The notes: generated by a model from the sequence alone, not told the origin. A stretch of DNA of 64,000 nucleotides from Micromonospora rhizosphaerae (GCF_900091465.1 NZ_FMHV01000002.1:1240001-1304000); one strand, 5' to 3'. Positions 20,085-28,814 are shown, numbered from the stretch's first letter. Numbers and translations are program-made.

Positions 20085-21170
20085 ATGGTTGAGGACGTGG
20101 TGATTCCGGCTGGCGAGCGTTCAGGTGCCACCGGCTCCGGCGGTCGTCGGGGTCCGGAGGGCACGGGTCAGTTCAGCGCGCTCGGCCTGTACCTCGCCGA
20201 CCCCCGCGTCGAGGCGTCCGTGCTGGGCCTGCTCGAGGCCGTCGAGGGCGAGCTGCGGGCCACCGTGACCAGTGCCGACCCGTTCGTCACCGAGGCCGCG
20301 CGGCACCTGGTGGAGGCCGGTGGAAAGCGGTTCCGGCCCCTGCTGGTCGCGCTGGGTGCGCAGTTCGGCGACCCGACCCGCGAGGAGGTCGTACCGGCCG
20401 CGCTGGTGGTGGAGCTCACTCACCTCGCGACGCTCTACCACGACGACGTGATGGACGAGGCGGCCGTACGCCGGGGCGCCCCGAGCGCCAACTCCCGGTG
20501 GACCAACTCGGTGGCCATCCTGGTCGGTGACTACCTCTTCGCCCGGGCCGCCGACATCGCTGCCGACCTGGGCCCGGAGGCGGTACGCCTGCAGGCGCGG
20601 ACCTTCTCCCAACTGGTGCACGGTCAGATCGCGGAGACCGTCGGCCCCCGGGCCGGCGACGACCGGGTCGCCCACTATCTGCACGTGATCGCCGGGAAGA
20701 CCGGCTCGCTGATCGCCACCTCGGCGCGGTTCGGCGGCATGTTCGGCGGGGCGTCCCAGGAGCACATCGAGGCGCTGGCCGGGTACGGCGAGACCATCGG
20801 GGTGGCCTTCCAGCTCTCCGACGACCTGCTCGACATCGCCTCCGAGTCGGTGCAGTCCGGCAAGACGCCCGGCACCGACCTGCGCGAGGGGGTGCCCACC
20901 CTGCCGGTGCTGTACGCGCTCGCCTCGGACGACTCCGATGCCGCCTCCGTGCGGTTGCGGAAGATCCTGGCCACCGGTCCGCTGGTCGACGACGACCTGC
21001 ACGCCGAGGCCCTCGGCCTGCTCCGCGAGTCCCCCGCGCTCAAGCGTGCCCGGGAGACGGTCCGCAGCTACGCCGAGGACGCCCGCGCCCAGCTCGCCCC
21101 GCTGCCGCAGCACCCGGCCCGCCGCGCGCTCGAATCCCTCTGCGACTACATCGCCGACCGCACCAGCTGA
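20085..21170 (+). CDS. Long-chain polyprenyl diphosphate synthase (menaquinone side chain)
   Basis: A 361-residue trans-prenyltransferase of the E-isoprenyl synthase family. The first aspartate-rich motif DDVMD lies in YHDDVMDEA and the second, DDLLD, in FQLSDDLLDIA; GGKRFRP marks the allylic-substrate region. It would elongate geranyl/farnesyl diphosphate with IPP, and its position after nuo and in the same block as menG and menJ points to the menaquinone tail (GrcC1/HepT-like); chain length cannot be read. ATG 20085 is used, though only a weak GGGTG precedes it and GTG 20098 is an alternative. Confidence 0.88.
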   Translation: MVEDVVIPAGERSGATGSGGRRGPEGTGQFSALGLYLADPRVEASVLGLLEAVEGELRATVTSADPFVTEAARHLVEAGGKRFRPLLVALGAQFGDPTREEVVPAALVVELTHLATLYHDDVMDEAAVRRGAPSANSRWTNSVAILVGDYLFARAADIAADLGPEAVRLQARTFSQLVHGQIAETVGPRAGDDRVAHYLHVIAGKTGSLIATSARFGGMFGGASQEHIEALAGYGETIGVAFQLSDDLLDIASESVQSGKTPGTDLREGVPTLPVLYALASDDSDAASVRLRKILATGPLVDDDLHAEALGLLRESPALKRARETVRSYAEDARAQLAPLPQHPARRALESLCDYIADRTS

Positions 21171-21225
21171 CCCCACCCTCCCCCACCCCCGGCCCGCCCT
21201 CCGCCCGGCCCGGCGCCTGCTGCGC

Positions 21226-21283
21226 GTGATCATGAAGTTATTGCCATGACACCTGGTGTCGCTGGTCATAACTTCATGATCAC
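21226..21283. repeat. AT-rich palindrome between convergent genes
   Basis: The arms GTGATCATGAAGTTA (21226-21240) and its exact complement (21269-21283) enclose a second small stem (21248-21253 with 21255-21260). It lies between the 3' ends of the convergent prenyl synthase and MFS genes, so it can act as a bidirectional terminator. Its arms are strikingly AT-rich for this genome, suggesting a dispersed REP-like element rather than a terminator evolved in place. Confidence 0.7.
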
Positions 21284-21318
21284 CGGGTCTCGGGCGGGCG
21301 GGTCCGGGCCGGGGCGTG

Positions 21319-22491
21319 TCAGGGGTGGGTGAGGAGGCGGCTGCCGGTGAGCATGAGGGCGGCGGCCAGGAGCATGGCGACGGCGGCAACCGCCCACATC
21401 GTCGGATAGCCGAGGTGGGCGGCCGCGGCGCCGAGGCCGAGCGGGCCGAGGCAGCCGCCGGCGTACACCCCGGTCTGGGTGATCGAGGTGGCGGCGGCCG
21501 GGGCCTGGGGGTGGAGCCGGACCACCGCGAAGTTCACCAGCCCGGGCCAGGCCCAGCCGAGCCCGAAGCCGAGCACCACGCCGACCACCAGCGGCACCGG
21601 CCCGGCCAGCGCGAGCAGGCCCAGTCCGGCCGCGCCGACCACCAGCATGCCGGCGATCACCGCGACGTGGCCGGTCTCCCGGCGGTCGGCGAGCCAGCCG
21701 GCGCCGACCCGGGCGGCCACGCAGACCGCGCTGCCCAGCGTCAGGGTGAGGCCGGCCAGACCCGGTGGCAGCCCCCGGCCGACCGAGGAGTCGACCACGA
21801 AGGTGCCCAGCGCGTTGGCGGCCGCCGCGGCCAGCGTCGCGGCCATCCCGACCACCACCAGCGCCACCGTGGCCCGTCCGGCGCGGGTTCTGGCGGCCCG
21901 GCGGGCCCGGCCAGCTTCCTGCCTGGGTACGGCCGGCAGCGCGGCCAGCGCGGCGACGGCGGCGGCCACGAACGCCCAGCGCCAGCCGGCGGTCAGGGCG
22001 ATGGTCGGCACCGCCGCGCCGGCCAGCAGGGTGGAGACCGGGATGGCGGCCTGCTTCACCCCGAACGACAGCCCCTGCCGGTGGGCGGGTACGTGCCGGG
22101 CCAGCGCGGCGTTGCTGGCGAGTTGGCCGAGGGCGTTCGCCGCGGCGCTCAGCCCGAGCAGCCCGACCAGTATCGGGTACGACCGGGCCAGCGCCGCCAC
22201 GGCCAGCAGGGAGCCGGCGGAGAGCAGGATGCCGGCGCGGGCCAGCACGGCGGGCCCGTACCGCTCGACCAGCGCCCCGGACGGTACCGAGGCCAACGCG
22301 CTGATGCCGAAGTAGATCGAGACGGCCAGGCCCAGCCCGGCGGGGGAGAAGTGGAGGTCATCGCTCATCTGAACGGCGAGGCCGCCGACCAGGAAGACGG
22401 GCAGCACGCAGGCGATGGTGGTGGCGATGGCGCCCGCGCTGGCCCGGACGGCACGCGCGGGAGGCGAGGGGTCGAGCACGCTGTGGGTCAT
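21319..22491 (-). CDS. MFS transporter
   Basis: A 390-residue membrane protein with 12 predicted helices in two halves of six, of the major facilitator superfamily. The loop between helices 2 and 3 has the MFS motif-A-like SGALVERYGPAVLARAG. Substrate cannot be assigned; the overall size and lack of long loops resemble CynX/NimT or drug-exporter groups. The ATG at 22491 is clear. It is divergent from an IclR regulator with a ~155-base shared upstream region, the usual layout for a regulator controlling its neighbour. Confidence 0.85.
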   Translation of the reverse strand: MTHSVLDPSPPARAVRASAGAIATTIACVLPVFLVGGLAVQMSDDLHFSPAGLGLAVSIYFGISALASVPSGALVERYGPAVLARAGILLSAGSLLAVAALARSYPILVGLLGLSAAANALGQLASNAALARHVPAHRQGLSFGVKQAAIPVSTLLAGAAVPTIALTAGWRWAFVAAAVAALAALPAVPRQEAGRARRAARTRAGRATVALVVVGMAATLAAAAANALGTFVVDSSVGRGLPPGLAGLTLTLGSAVCVAARVGAGWLADRRETGHVAVIAGMLVVGAAGLGLLALAGPVPLVVGVVLGFGLGWAWPGLVNFAVVRLHPQAPAAATSITQTGVYAGGCLGPLGLGAAAAHLGYPTMWAVAAVAMLLAAALMLTGSRLLTHP

Positions 22492-22648
22492 CGTCAGGCA
22501 AACCTACGCCGGTCACGTTTCGGCAGCGGATCGTGGCTGTCGGTGCCCGGCCGGTGCCCGGTGATCTGGCATCCTCGATCCGAACAGGCATTTCGCGCTG
22601 GGCAAGTTTTTCATATGGTGTAAGTCCCCGGCGGCGGCGGAGGTGGTT

Positions 22649-23431
22649 GTGCGCGACCCCTTGGCGGAACCTTCGGATCTGATCCGAAGCGTGTCCCGTG
22701 CGCTTCGAGTCCTTGAGTCGGTCGGCCGTGCACCAAGGGGCCTGACCGTCAAACAGATCGCGCGCCGCTGCGAGCTGACCGTGGCCACCACCTACCACCT
22801 GGTCCGCACCCTGGCGTACGAGGGCTACGTCATCCGCCGCGAGGACGGCACGTACATCGTCGGGCTGGAGGTGGCCGACCGATACCGCGAGCTGGTGACC
22901 GCGTTCCGTGGCCCGCCCGCCGTCGGCGAGAGCCTGCGGAGGGCGGCGGCGGACACCGGCTACAGCCACTTCCTGGGCCGCTTCGTCGGCGGCCAGGTGG
23001 CGGTCACCGCGGTCGCCGAGGGGCCGCGTACGCCGTACCTGGAGGATCTGGTGCCCGGCTTCGACGAGGGGGCGCACGCCACCGCGCTGGGCAAGAGCCT
23101 GCTCGCCACCCTCACCCCCGAGCAGCGCTTCCGCTACCTGCGGGAGTACGGCATGCGCCCGTTCACCAACGCCACGCTGACCACTGTGGATGCGATCGAG
23201 GCCGACCTCGCCGCCGGTGACCGGCGCGGCATGCAACTGGAGCTGGGGCAGTTCCGGCAGGGGGTGGCCTGCGCCGCGGTGCTGGTCACCCCGGACAAGG
23301 ACATCGAGCGCCGGGTGGTGCTCGCCTGCGCGCTGCCGGCCAGCGAGATGATGACCTCCGCCCGGGTGGTCCGGGCCAAGCTGCTCACCGTCGCCCGGGC
23401 CGTCGCCGACGGCATTGCCGCCGAGACCTGA
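22649..23431 (+). CDS. IclR-family transcriptional regulator
   Basis: A 260-residue regulator. Residues ~10-65 form the winged helix-turn-helix (SVSRALRVLESV...TVKQIARRCELTVATTYHLVRTL), and ~85-255 the GAF-like IclR effector domain, with the family's HATALGKSLLA block and a C-terminal CALPASEM segment. GTG 22649 has a GGAGG with five-base spacing; GTG 22643 is inside that site and so less likely. It probably regulates the divergent MFS gene and itself in response to a small organic ligand, which is an inference from layout only. Confidence 0.85.
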   Translation: MRDPLAEPSDLIRSVSRALRVLESVGRAPRGLTVKQIARRCELTVATTYHLVRTLAYEGYVIRREDGTYIVGLEVADRYRELVTAFRGPPAVGESLRRAAADTGYSHFLGRFVGGQVAVTAVAEGPRTPYLEDLVPGFDEGAHATALGKSLLATLTPEQRFRYLREYGMRPFTNATLTTVDAIEADLAAGDRRGMQLELGQFRQGVACAAVLVTPDKDIERRVVLACALPASEMMTSARVVRAKLLTVARAVADGIAAET

Positions 23432-23524
23432 CGCCCGCGCATACCGGCGGACGCTGCCCGGGCGCGGTGAGTACGTTCGGCGGGGACGTCAACCGGATCT
23501 GAACACCTACGGCCTGACCTGCGC

Positions 23525-23552
23525 TGAACCGATCGGCGTAACCGCACGTATG
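23525..23552 (+). promoter_or_regulatory. ECF-type promoter of the sigma factor operon
   Basis: TGAACC at 23525-23530 and CGTATG at 23547-23552 are 16 bases apart. This is the classical ECF -35/-10 pair (SigL/SigK-like TGAACC-N16-CGT), 54 bases before the sigma factor start, and suggests autoregulation. Confidence 0.65.
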
Positions 23553-23605
23553 CACTCACGACCGCACCGCCTGCCGGAGTCGACGTAGCGAGGGAGGAGA
23601 GCGCC

Positions 23606-24121
23606 ATCAGCGACCACGACGCCCAACTGCTGCGCGCGTTGCACGACGAGCACGCCGACGCGCTCTTCGCGCACGCCCTCCGGCTGGTCAACGGCGACCG
23701 GTCACGGGCCGAGGACCTGGTGCAGGAGACGCTGCTGCGGGCGTGGCGGCACCCGGAGGCGCTGGACCCCACGCGCGGCTCGGTCCGCGCCTGGCTCTTC
23801 ACCACCGCGCGGAACCTGGCGATCGACGCCTGGCGGCGCCGGTCGACCCGGGTCGGCGAGGTCTACACCGACGAGCTGCCCGAGCCCGCCGACACGGTCG
23901 ACGAAACGGAGCGCGCGGTGGAGGCGTGGACCGTGGCCGAGGCGTTGAACCAGCTCAGCCCGACCCACCGCGAGGTGCTGGTCGAGTGCTTCTACCAGGG
24001 GCGGTCGGTGGCCGAGGCGGCCGCCCGGCTGGGCGTGCCGCCGGGCACGGTGAAGTCGCGCACCCATTACGCGCTGCGCTCACTACGGTTGGTCCTGGCC
24101 GAGATGGGGGTGACCCGATGA
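23606..24121 (+). CDS. ECF RNA polymerase sigma factor (SigK/SigL-like), apparent ATC start
   Basis: A 171-residue extracytoplasmic-function sigma factor. Region 2 is at residues ~12-80 (HADALFAHALRLV, AEDLVQETLLRAWRHP, AWLFTTARNLAIDAWR) and region 4 at ~112-165 (LSPTHREVLVECFYQG, PPGTVKSRTHYALRSL). The frame has no ATG, GTG or TTG between its upstream stop (23525-23527) and TTG 23639. The strong GGGAGGAG at 23592-23599 is placed eight bases before ATC 23606, which begins ISDHDAQLL, an expected N-terminus if Ile were Met. ATC is therefore taken as start; TTG 23639 would cut into region 2. Its ATGA overlap with the anti-sigma gene shows a two-gene operon. Confidence 0.85.
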   Translation: MSDHDAQLLRALHDEHADALFAHALRLVNGDRSRAEDLVQETLLRAWRHPEALDPTRGSVRAWLFTTARNLAIDAWRRRSTRVGEVYTDELPEPADTVDETERAVEAWTVAEALNQLSPTHREVLVECFYQGRSVAEAAARLGVPPGTVKSRTHYALRSLRLVLAEMGVTR

Positions 24122-24804
24122 CCCGGTGCGAGTTCGCGCACGACGACGGCGCGTACGTGCTGGGCGCCCTCGCTCCCGGCGAGCGCGCCGCCTACGAGCG
24201 GCACCTGGCCGGCTGCGCGGCCTGCCGGGAGGCGGTGGCCGAGATCGCCGTGCTGCCCGGGCTCCTCGGCCGGCTCGACCCGGCCGGGCTGGAGCAGTTC
24301 CTACCGTCCGCGTCGGAGACCTCGCGGCTGCCCGCGCTGCTCGCCGCCGCCGGAGACCGCCGGCGCCGCGAGCGGTCCAGGTCCCGTCGGCGGTACGCCC
24401 TGACCGCGCTCGCCGCCGCCGTGCTCGCCGTGCTGGTGGGGGTCGGCGTGACCCTGGCCCGTCCGGACGCCGCCACCCCTGCGGAGGTACCGATGGTGGC
24501 CATGCGGCCGGTCGCCGGCACGGTGCCCGTACACGCCGAGATCGGGTTGACCCGCACCGACTGGGGGACCCAGGTCACCATGCACTGCGGCTACGACCAG
24601 TGGGGCGGCCGCCGCCAGGCGTGGACCTTCCGGCTGGTGGCGCACGGCCCGGACGGCGCGACGGAGCAGGTCGGCTCCTGGCTGGCCGCCCCCGGCGAGG
24701 ATGTCCGACTCACCGGCGCCACCCGCTTCACCGGCGGCGAGCTGGTCCGGCTGGAACTGCTCCGCGGGGACAACACCCCCGTGCTGGCCTACGACGCCCG
24801 CTGA
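24118..24804 (+). CDS. Zinc-finger (ZAS) anti-sigma factor
   Basis: A 228-residue membrane-anchored anti-sigma factor paired with the upstream ECF sigma. The N-terminal cytoplasmic domain carries the zinc-binding HxxxCxxC motif (His29, Cys33, Cys36), a basic stretch (RRRRERSRSRRR) precedes one transmembrane helix at ~92-112, and the C-terminal ~115 residues would lie outside the membrane as sensor domain (RskA/RslA-like arrangement). The sensor part has single Cys in TMHCGYDQ. ATG 24118 overlaps the sigma stop. The signal sensed is unknown. Confidence 0.88.
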   Translation: MTRCEFAHDDGAYVLGALAPGERAAYERHLAGCAACREAVAEIAVLPGLLGRLDPAGLEQFLPSASETSRLPALLAAAGDRRRRERSRSRRRYALTALAAAVLAVLVGVGVTLARPDAATPAEVPMVAMRPVAGTVPVHAEIGLTRTDWGTQVTMHCGYDQWGGRRQAWTFRLVAHGPDGATEQVGSWLAAPGEDVRLTGATRFTGGELVRLELLRGDNTPVLAYDAR

Positions 24805-24811
24805 TCCCCGA

Positions 24812-25735
24812 TCAGCGGGCGCCGGCGGCGACCGGGGTCCGCGTGCGTGCCTCGGCGCGGGTACGGCGGGCGTGGCGGACGGCGTCGGCGGTGAAGACGA
24901 TCAGCGCGAGCCAGACCAGGGCGAAGCCGGCCAGCCGGGCCGGCGGCATCGGCTCGTGGAAGATCAGCACCCCGCAGCCGAGCTGGAGGATCGGGGCGAG
25001 GTACTGCAGCATGCCCAGCGCGGACAGCGGCAGTCGGTTCGCCGCGCCCGCGAAGAGCAGCAGCGGGATGGCGGTGGCCGCGCCGGCCAGCACCAGCAGC
25101 ACGGTGTGCCCGGCCGAGACGTGCCCGAACGTCGACTCGCCCCGCCACACCAGCCATCCCAGGTAGGCCAGCGCGGGCAGCGCCAGCACCGCGGACTCGA
25201 CGAAGAGCCCCTCCGCGGCGGGCAGCCCGAGCCGCTTCTTGACCAGCCCGTACCCGGCGAAGCTGAAGGCCAGGGTGAGCGCCAGGTACGGCAGCCGGCC
25301 GTAGTCGACGGTGAGCACGGCCACCGCCAGCGCGCCGACGCCCAGCGCCGCCCACTGGGCCGGGCGCAGCCGCTCCCGCAGCACGAGGACCCCGAGCAGC
25401 ACCGACACCAGGGGGTTGATGAAGTAGCCGAGGGCGGTCTCCACCACCCGGTCCGAGTTCACCCCGTAGATGTAGGTGCCCCAGTTGACCGCGATCACCG
25501 CAGCGGCGGCGACGATGCCCGCCAGGGCCCGGGGCCGGCGCAGCAGCGTGCGGAGGAAGCCGATGTTGCGCGCGGCGGCCAGCAGCAGCGCCACGAAGGC
25601 CACCGACCAGACGATCCGGTGGGCGAGGATCTCCGCCGGCCCGGCCGGGCGCAGCAGCTTGAAGTAGAGCGGGAAGAAGCCCCACAGCAGGTACGCGCCG
25701 AGCCCGTACAGGTAGCCGAGGCGGATCTCGTTCAC
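24812..25735 (-). CDS. rarD: RarD protein, EamA/DMT-superfamily permease
   Basis: A 307-residue, ten-helix permease of the drug/metabolite transporter superfamily. The N-terminal GYLYGLGAYLLWGFFPLYFK and the HRIVWS block are characteristic of RarD (chloramphenicol-sensitivity protein family); the true substrate is not known. GTG 25735 overlaps the stop of the GNAT gene upstream on the same strand (GTGA), so the pair forms an operon; the frame upstream of it is only a shadow. Its 3' end faces the anti-sigma gene with just 7 bases between the stops. Confidence 0.85.
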   Translation of the reverse strand: MNEIRLGYLYGLGAYLLWGFFPLYFKLLRPAGPAEILAHRIVWSVAFVALLLAAARNIGFLRTLLRRPRALAGIVAAAAVIAVNWGTYIYGVNSDRVVETALGYFINPLVSVLLGVLVLRERLRPAQWAALGVGALAVAVLTVDYGRLPYLALTLAFSFAGYGLVKKRLGLPAAEGLFVESAVLALPALAYLGWLVWRGESTFGHVSAGHTVLLVLAGAATAIPLLLFAGAANRLPLSALGMLQYLAPILQLGCGVLIFHEPMPPARLAGFALVWLALIVFTADAVRHARRTRAEARTRTPVAAGAR

Positions 25736-26220
25736 GCCTCTACCGTAAGTGGTGGAGCGGCCCTTCGCTCCTTTCCGGTGACCTGGCTCACCGGCCCAGC
25801 CCACTTCATCCACCGGTCCGGTTCGACCGGGGTGAAGCCGACCTTGGCGTACACCCCGTGCGCGTCTTCGGTCGCCAGCACGATCCGCCGTACGCCCAGC
25901 TCGGCCAGGTGATCGCGGACCGTGCCGGCCAGCCAGGTGCCCAGCCCGCGACCGCGCTCGCCACGGTCGACGTAGACGTCGCAGAGCCAACCGAAGGTGG
26001 CCCGGTCGGTGACCACCCGAGCCACCGCCACCTGGCGGCCGTCCCCGGGCCGGTAGACCCCGAACCCGATGGAGGTGGCGAAGGAGCGCTCGACCGTCTC
26101 CCGGTCCCGCCCGATCGCCCAGTACGCGTCGGTGGAGAGCCACCGGTGCACCCGGTCGAGGTCGATGCGGGCGGGATCGGTGCTGAGCTGGTAGCCGTCG
26201 GCGCGGGTCAGGGTGAACAC
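25732..26220 (-). CDS. GNAT-family N-acetyltransferase
   Basis: A 162-residue acetyl-CoA-dependent acyltransferase. The acetyl-CoA pyrophosphate loop is visible as RGERGRGLGTWLAG (the (R/Q)xxGxG/A signature) around residues 88-101, after beta strand 4 (WLCDVYVD), and a C-terminal motif GVYAKVGFTPVEPDRWM typical of the family. The substrate is unknown. GTG 26220 is the start. It is followed without gap by rarD. Confidence 0.85.
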   Translation of the reverse strand: MFTLTRADGYQLSTDPARIDLDRVHRWLSTDAYWAIGRDRETVERSFATSIGFGVYRPGDGRQVAVARVVTDRATFGWLCDVYVDRGERGRGLGTWLAGTVRDHLAELGVRRIVLATEDAHGVYAKVGFTPVEPDRWMKWAGPVSQVTGKERRAAPPLTVEA

Positions 26221-26312
26221 GCCTTCGACCCTAGTTGCGGCTCAACCTGGCCTCACCAGCCAATTCCCGCCCACTGGCCTGGGCCGGCGGGCGGGAATCG
26301 GCGGGGCGGTGG

Positions 26313-26699
26313 TCAGTCGCGGTCGAGGATGGCGCCGAGGATCCAGGTGACGATGCTGACGAAGAGCGCGCCGAGCACCGCGGCCGGCCAGAAGCCGTCC
26401 ACGTGGAACGGCAACCCCGCCTCGCCGGCGATCCAGCTGGTGAGCAGGAAGAGCAGACCGTTGACCACCAGCGCGATCAGGCCGAGGGTCAGTAGGTAGA
26501 AGCCGCAGCCGACGGTCTTGATGATCGGCTGGAGCACGGCGTTGACCACGCCGAAGATCGCGGCGACCAGCACCAGGGTGGTCACCGTCTCGGTCACCGA
26601 CTCGGAGTTCAGTGAGATGCCCGGGATGACCAGAGTTGCCAGCCAGAAGGCCACCGCCGTCGAGGCGAGCCGGATCAGAAGGCCCTTCAGAAAACCCAT
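26313..26699 (-). CDS. Phage-holin-family (superfamily IV) 4-TM membrane protein
   Basis: A 128-residue protein with four predicted helices: residues ~8-28, ~36-58, ~65-88 and ~100-124. The pattern, the GVVNAVLQPIIK segment and the WILGAILDRD ending match the actinobacterial/mycobacterial four-helix holin-like family (PF04020). These proteins are chromosomal and widespread; a lytic function is not shown. ATG 26699 is the start; the much longer upstream frame is a shadow of the neighbouring gene. Confidence 0.8.
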   Translation of the reverse strand: MGFLKGLLIRLASTAVAFWLATLVIPGISLNSESVTETVTTLVLVAAIFGVVNAVLQPIIKTVGCGFYLLTLGLIALVVNGLLFLLTSWIAGEAGLPFHVDGFWPAAVLGALFVSIVTWILGAILDRD

Positions 26700-26761
26700 G
26701 GCGGGGATCGTGCCACGGACCGTCGACCGGCGGAACCCGTGAAGATCGACGAATCTGCGGC

Positions 26762-28576
26762 TCAGCGGCGGGCGGGGCGGCCCACCAGGTGCGACTCGAT
26801 CGGCGTCGGGGACAGCAGCGCCCAGCGCAGCGCCCGGCGGTTGACCACGGCGACCATGTCGTCCCGGATCCGGGTCAGCCACACCGCCGACTCGCCCAGC
26901 CCGAGGGCGGCGCCGGCCAACGCCGCCTCGCCCGCGTCGAGCGGCTGCAGGATCGCCAGATCGACCCGGGCGAGGGCGGCCACGTCCGCCGGAGTCAGCT
27001 CGTCCCGGACAGCCAGGGTGGACTGCCATGGCGGCCCCGGTACGGCCGCGGCCGGCAGGGCGTCGACGACGAGCAGCAACGGCTGCAACGGGGAGGCGGC
27101 CACCCCGCCCACCGGCCGCCCGGGCGGGATCAGCGGGACCGTGCCGACGCCCCGGACGAACGGCTCCCAGACCCGCGGCCGGGCGGTCTGCACGACCACC
27201 CGAGCGCCGAGCGCCATCGCGCGCAGCGCGACGAGTTGAGCGGCCGGTACCCCGCCGACGAGCATCAGCCGGGTCGCCGCCTCGGGGCGGAACACCCGGA
27301 CCGTGACGGCGTCGCCGTGCCGGTTGGCACCCAGCATCAGCCCGGCCTCGCCGAGGGTCAGCTCCAGCGCGTCCAACGCCTCCCCGCCCGGCACCTTGCC
27401 GGCCCGGGCCACCGCGAGCGGCAGGGTGCCGGCCAGGCCGGCCAGCTGCTCGCCGTCGAGGCGGCGGAGCGCACCGCCGAGGTCGGCGACGAGCCGGCGC
27501 AGCGCCCGGTCGGCGACCGAGAGCTCGCCGGCCGTCCAGGCGGCCAGTCGTACGGTCAGCTCGGCGGGCACCGGGGCGGGGTCGGCGCCGACGCGCGGAC
27601 CGACGCAGAGCGAGACCGTGGTGGCGGTGGCCGGCAGCGCGAGCAGCCGCGGCACCAGCCGGCGCCCGGCGTCGGTGCGCGGGTCCGGCCAGCGCCGTAG
27701 CCGGAAGGTGGCCTGCAGCAGCCCGCCGGACCGCACCGTCTGCCAGGACTCCCGGGTCGGCGCGCCGGCGTCGTGGTGGGCCAGTTCCGCGAGCGCCCGC
27801 AGCGCCGCGGGCTCGCCGAGCGGGCGGCCGGTCAGCGGCCCGAGCCGGCGGAGGATCCGGCGGACCGTGCCCGAGAGGGTGCGGCGCAACTCCTCGTCCG
27901 ACCAGCCGTCCAGCCGGAGCACCCGGACGGCCAGCACGGCCCCTTGCCTGCCCGCCAGCCGCCCGTCGGTGAGCTGCCGGTACGACGTCCCGGCGGTGCC
28001 GGACGCGGCGGCGGGCGCCGGCGCGGGCGAGGCGGAGAGCAGGAGCTGGATCCGGACCGGCGGGCTCTCCGGACCCGGCGTCGGCAGCAGGGCCAGCGGT
28101 GACGGCAGGGCCCGCTGGCCGTCGCCCAGCAGGTCGCTGGGATCGCCGATCTCCAGCAGGGCGGTCATCCCGGCGGCGTCGTCGACCACTGCGGCCGGAC
28201 GGCCGGCCAGCTCGGCGGAGCGCACCGCGGCCCCAGGGTCCACCAGGCCCAGCAGCGCGGCCGGCGCGGCGGCCGGCGGGAGGCCCCGCCGCCGGGTGAG
28301 GTGGCTCAGGCCGACGGCCAGCCACTCGAAGAGCCAACGGCCGCGGACCCGCACCCAGGCGCCAGCCAGCAGCAGGGCGGCCAGCAGCAGGGCGCCGACG
28401 GTCGCGGCGACACCCCGGCCGACGGCCGCGGCGAGCAGCGCTACGGCAACCTGCGCCGCCACCACCTGACCCGCCCGCACCCCCGGTCCCGGCCGCGAGC
28501 CGGCCGACCTCAACTGTGGAGGGAGGGGCTGCCGGGTGGCCGCTGCGGCCGGGCGTCCGGTCGTGATCGCCGTCAC
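26762..28576 (-). CDS. eccE: Type VII secretion protein EccE
   Basis: A 604-residue ESX membrane component that stabilises the outer rim of the EccB-C-D-E complex. Two adjacent helices lie near residues 35-80 and a large soluble domain follows, with the family segments GLSHLTRRRG and, in the C-terminal part, GLMLGANRHGDAVTVRVFRPEAATRL cut around residue 430. GTG 28576 is preferred: GGAGGAG lies six bases upstream; ATG 28615 in frame has no ribosome site. It is divergent from the WXG100 pair. Other core ESX genes (eccB, eccC, eccD) are not in this window. Confidence 0.78.
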   Translation of the reverse strand: MTAITTGRPAAAATRQPLPPQLRSAGSRPGPGVRAGQVVAAQVAVALLAAAVGRGVAATVGALLLAALLLAGAWVRVRGRWLFEWLAVGLSHLTRRRGLPPAAAPAALLGLVDPGAAVRSAELAGRPAAVVDDAAGMTALLEIGDPSDLLGDGQRALPSPLALLPTPGPESPPVRIQLLLSASPAPAPAAASGTAGTSYRQLTDGRLAGRQGAVLAVRVLRLDGWSDEELRRTLSGTVRRILRRLGPLTGRPLGEPAALRALAELAHHDAGAPTRESWQTVRSGGLLQATFRLRRWPDPRTDAGRRLVPRLLALPATATTVSLCVGPRVGADPAPVPAELTVRLAAWTAGELSVADRALRRLVADLGGALRRLDGEQLAGLAGTLPLAVARAGKVPGGEALDALELTLGEAGLMLGANRHGDAVTVRVFRPEAATRLMLVGGVPAAQLVALRAMALGARVVVQTARPRVWEPFVRGVGTVPLIPPGRPVGGVAASPLQPLLLVVDALPAAAVPGPPWQSTLAVRDELTPADVAALARVDLAILQPLDAGEAALAGAALGLGESAVWLTRIRDDMVAVVNRRALRWALLSPTPIESHLVGRPARR

Positions 28577-28814
28577 CGCGCCTCCTCCGCCGATCGTCAC
28601 GCTGGCATGGCTCATCGTAATGGTGCGGCGACGGAATGGTTGTCCACAGGGGAGGGCGGGGGGTAGCACAACGGGGATCGGGCGGCTACCGTCAGCGACG
28701 AGTTCCGCCGAGCGCGCCGCCGTTGCGTCCCACGACGCCGGCCCCGCGCCACGGCCCGTCCACGATGGTCGTTCCGGCGGCCAGCCACGACCGAGGAGAC
28801 GAGGTGACGTCCGG

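Noticed and set aside
21316..22623. Plus-strand frame rich in Gly/Arg/His opposite the MFS gene
   Set aside because: The minus strand encodes a clear 12-helix transporter, and the plus frame is compositionally a shadow.
26700..28337. Minus frame upstream of the holin-like gene
   Set aside because: It overlaps eccE in another frame and is Arg/Pro/Gly-rich without family resemblance. The holin-like protein starts at ATG 26699.
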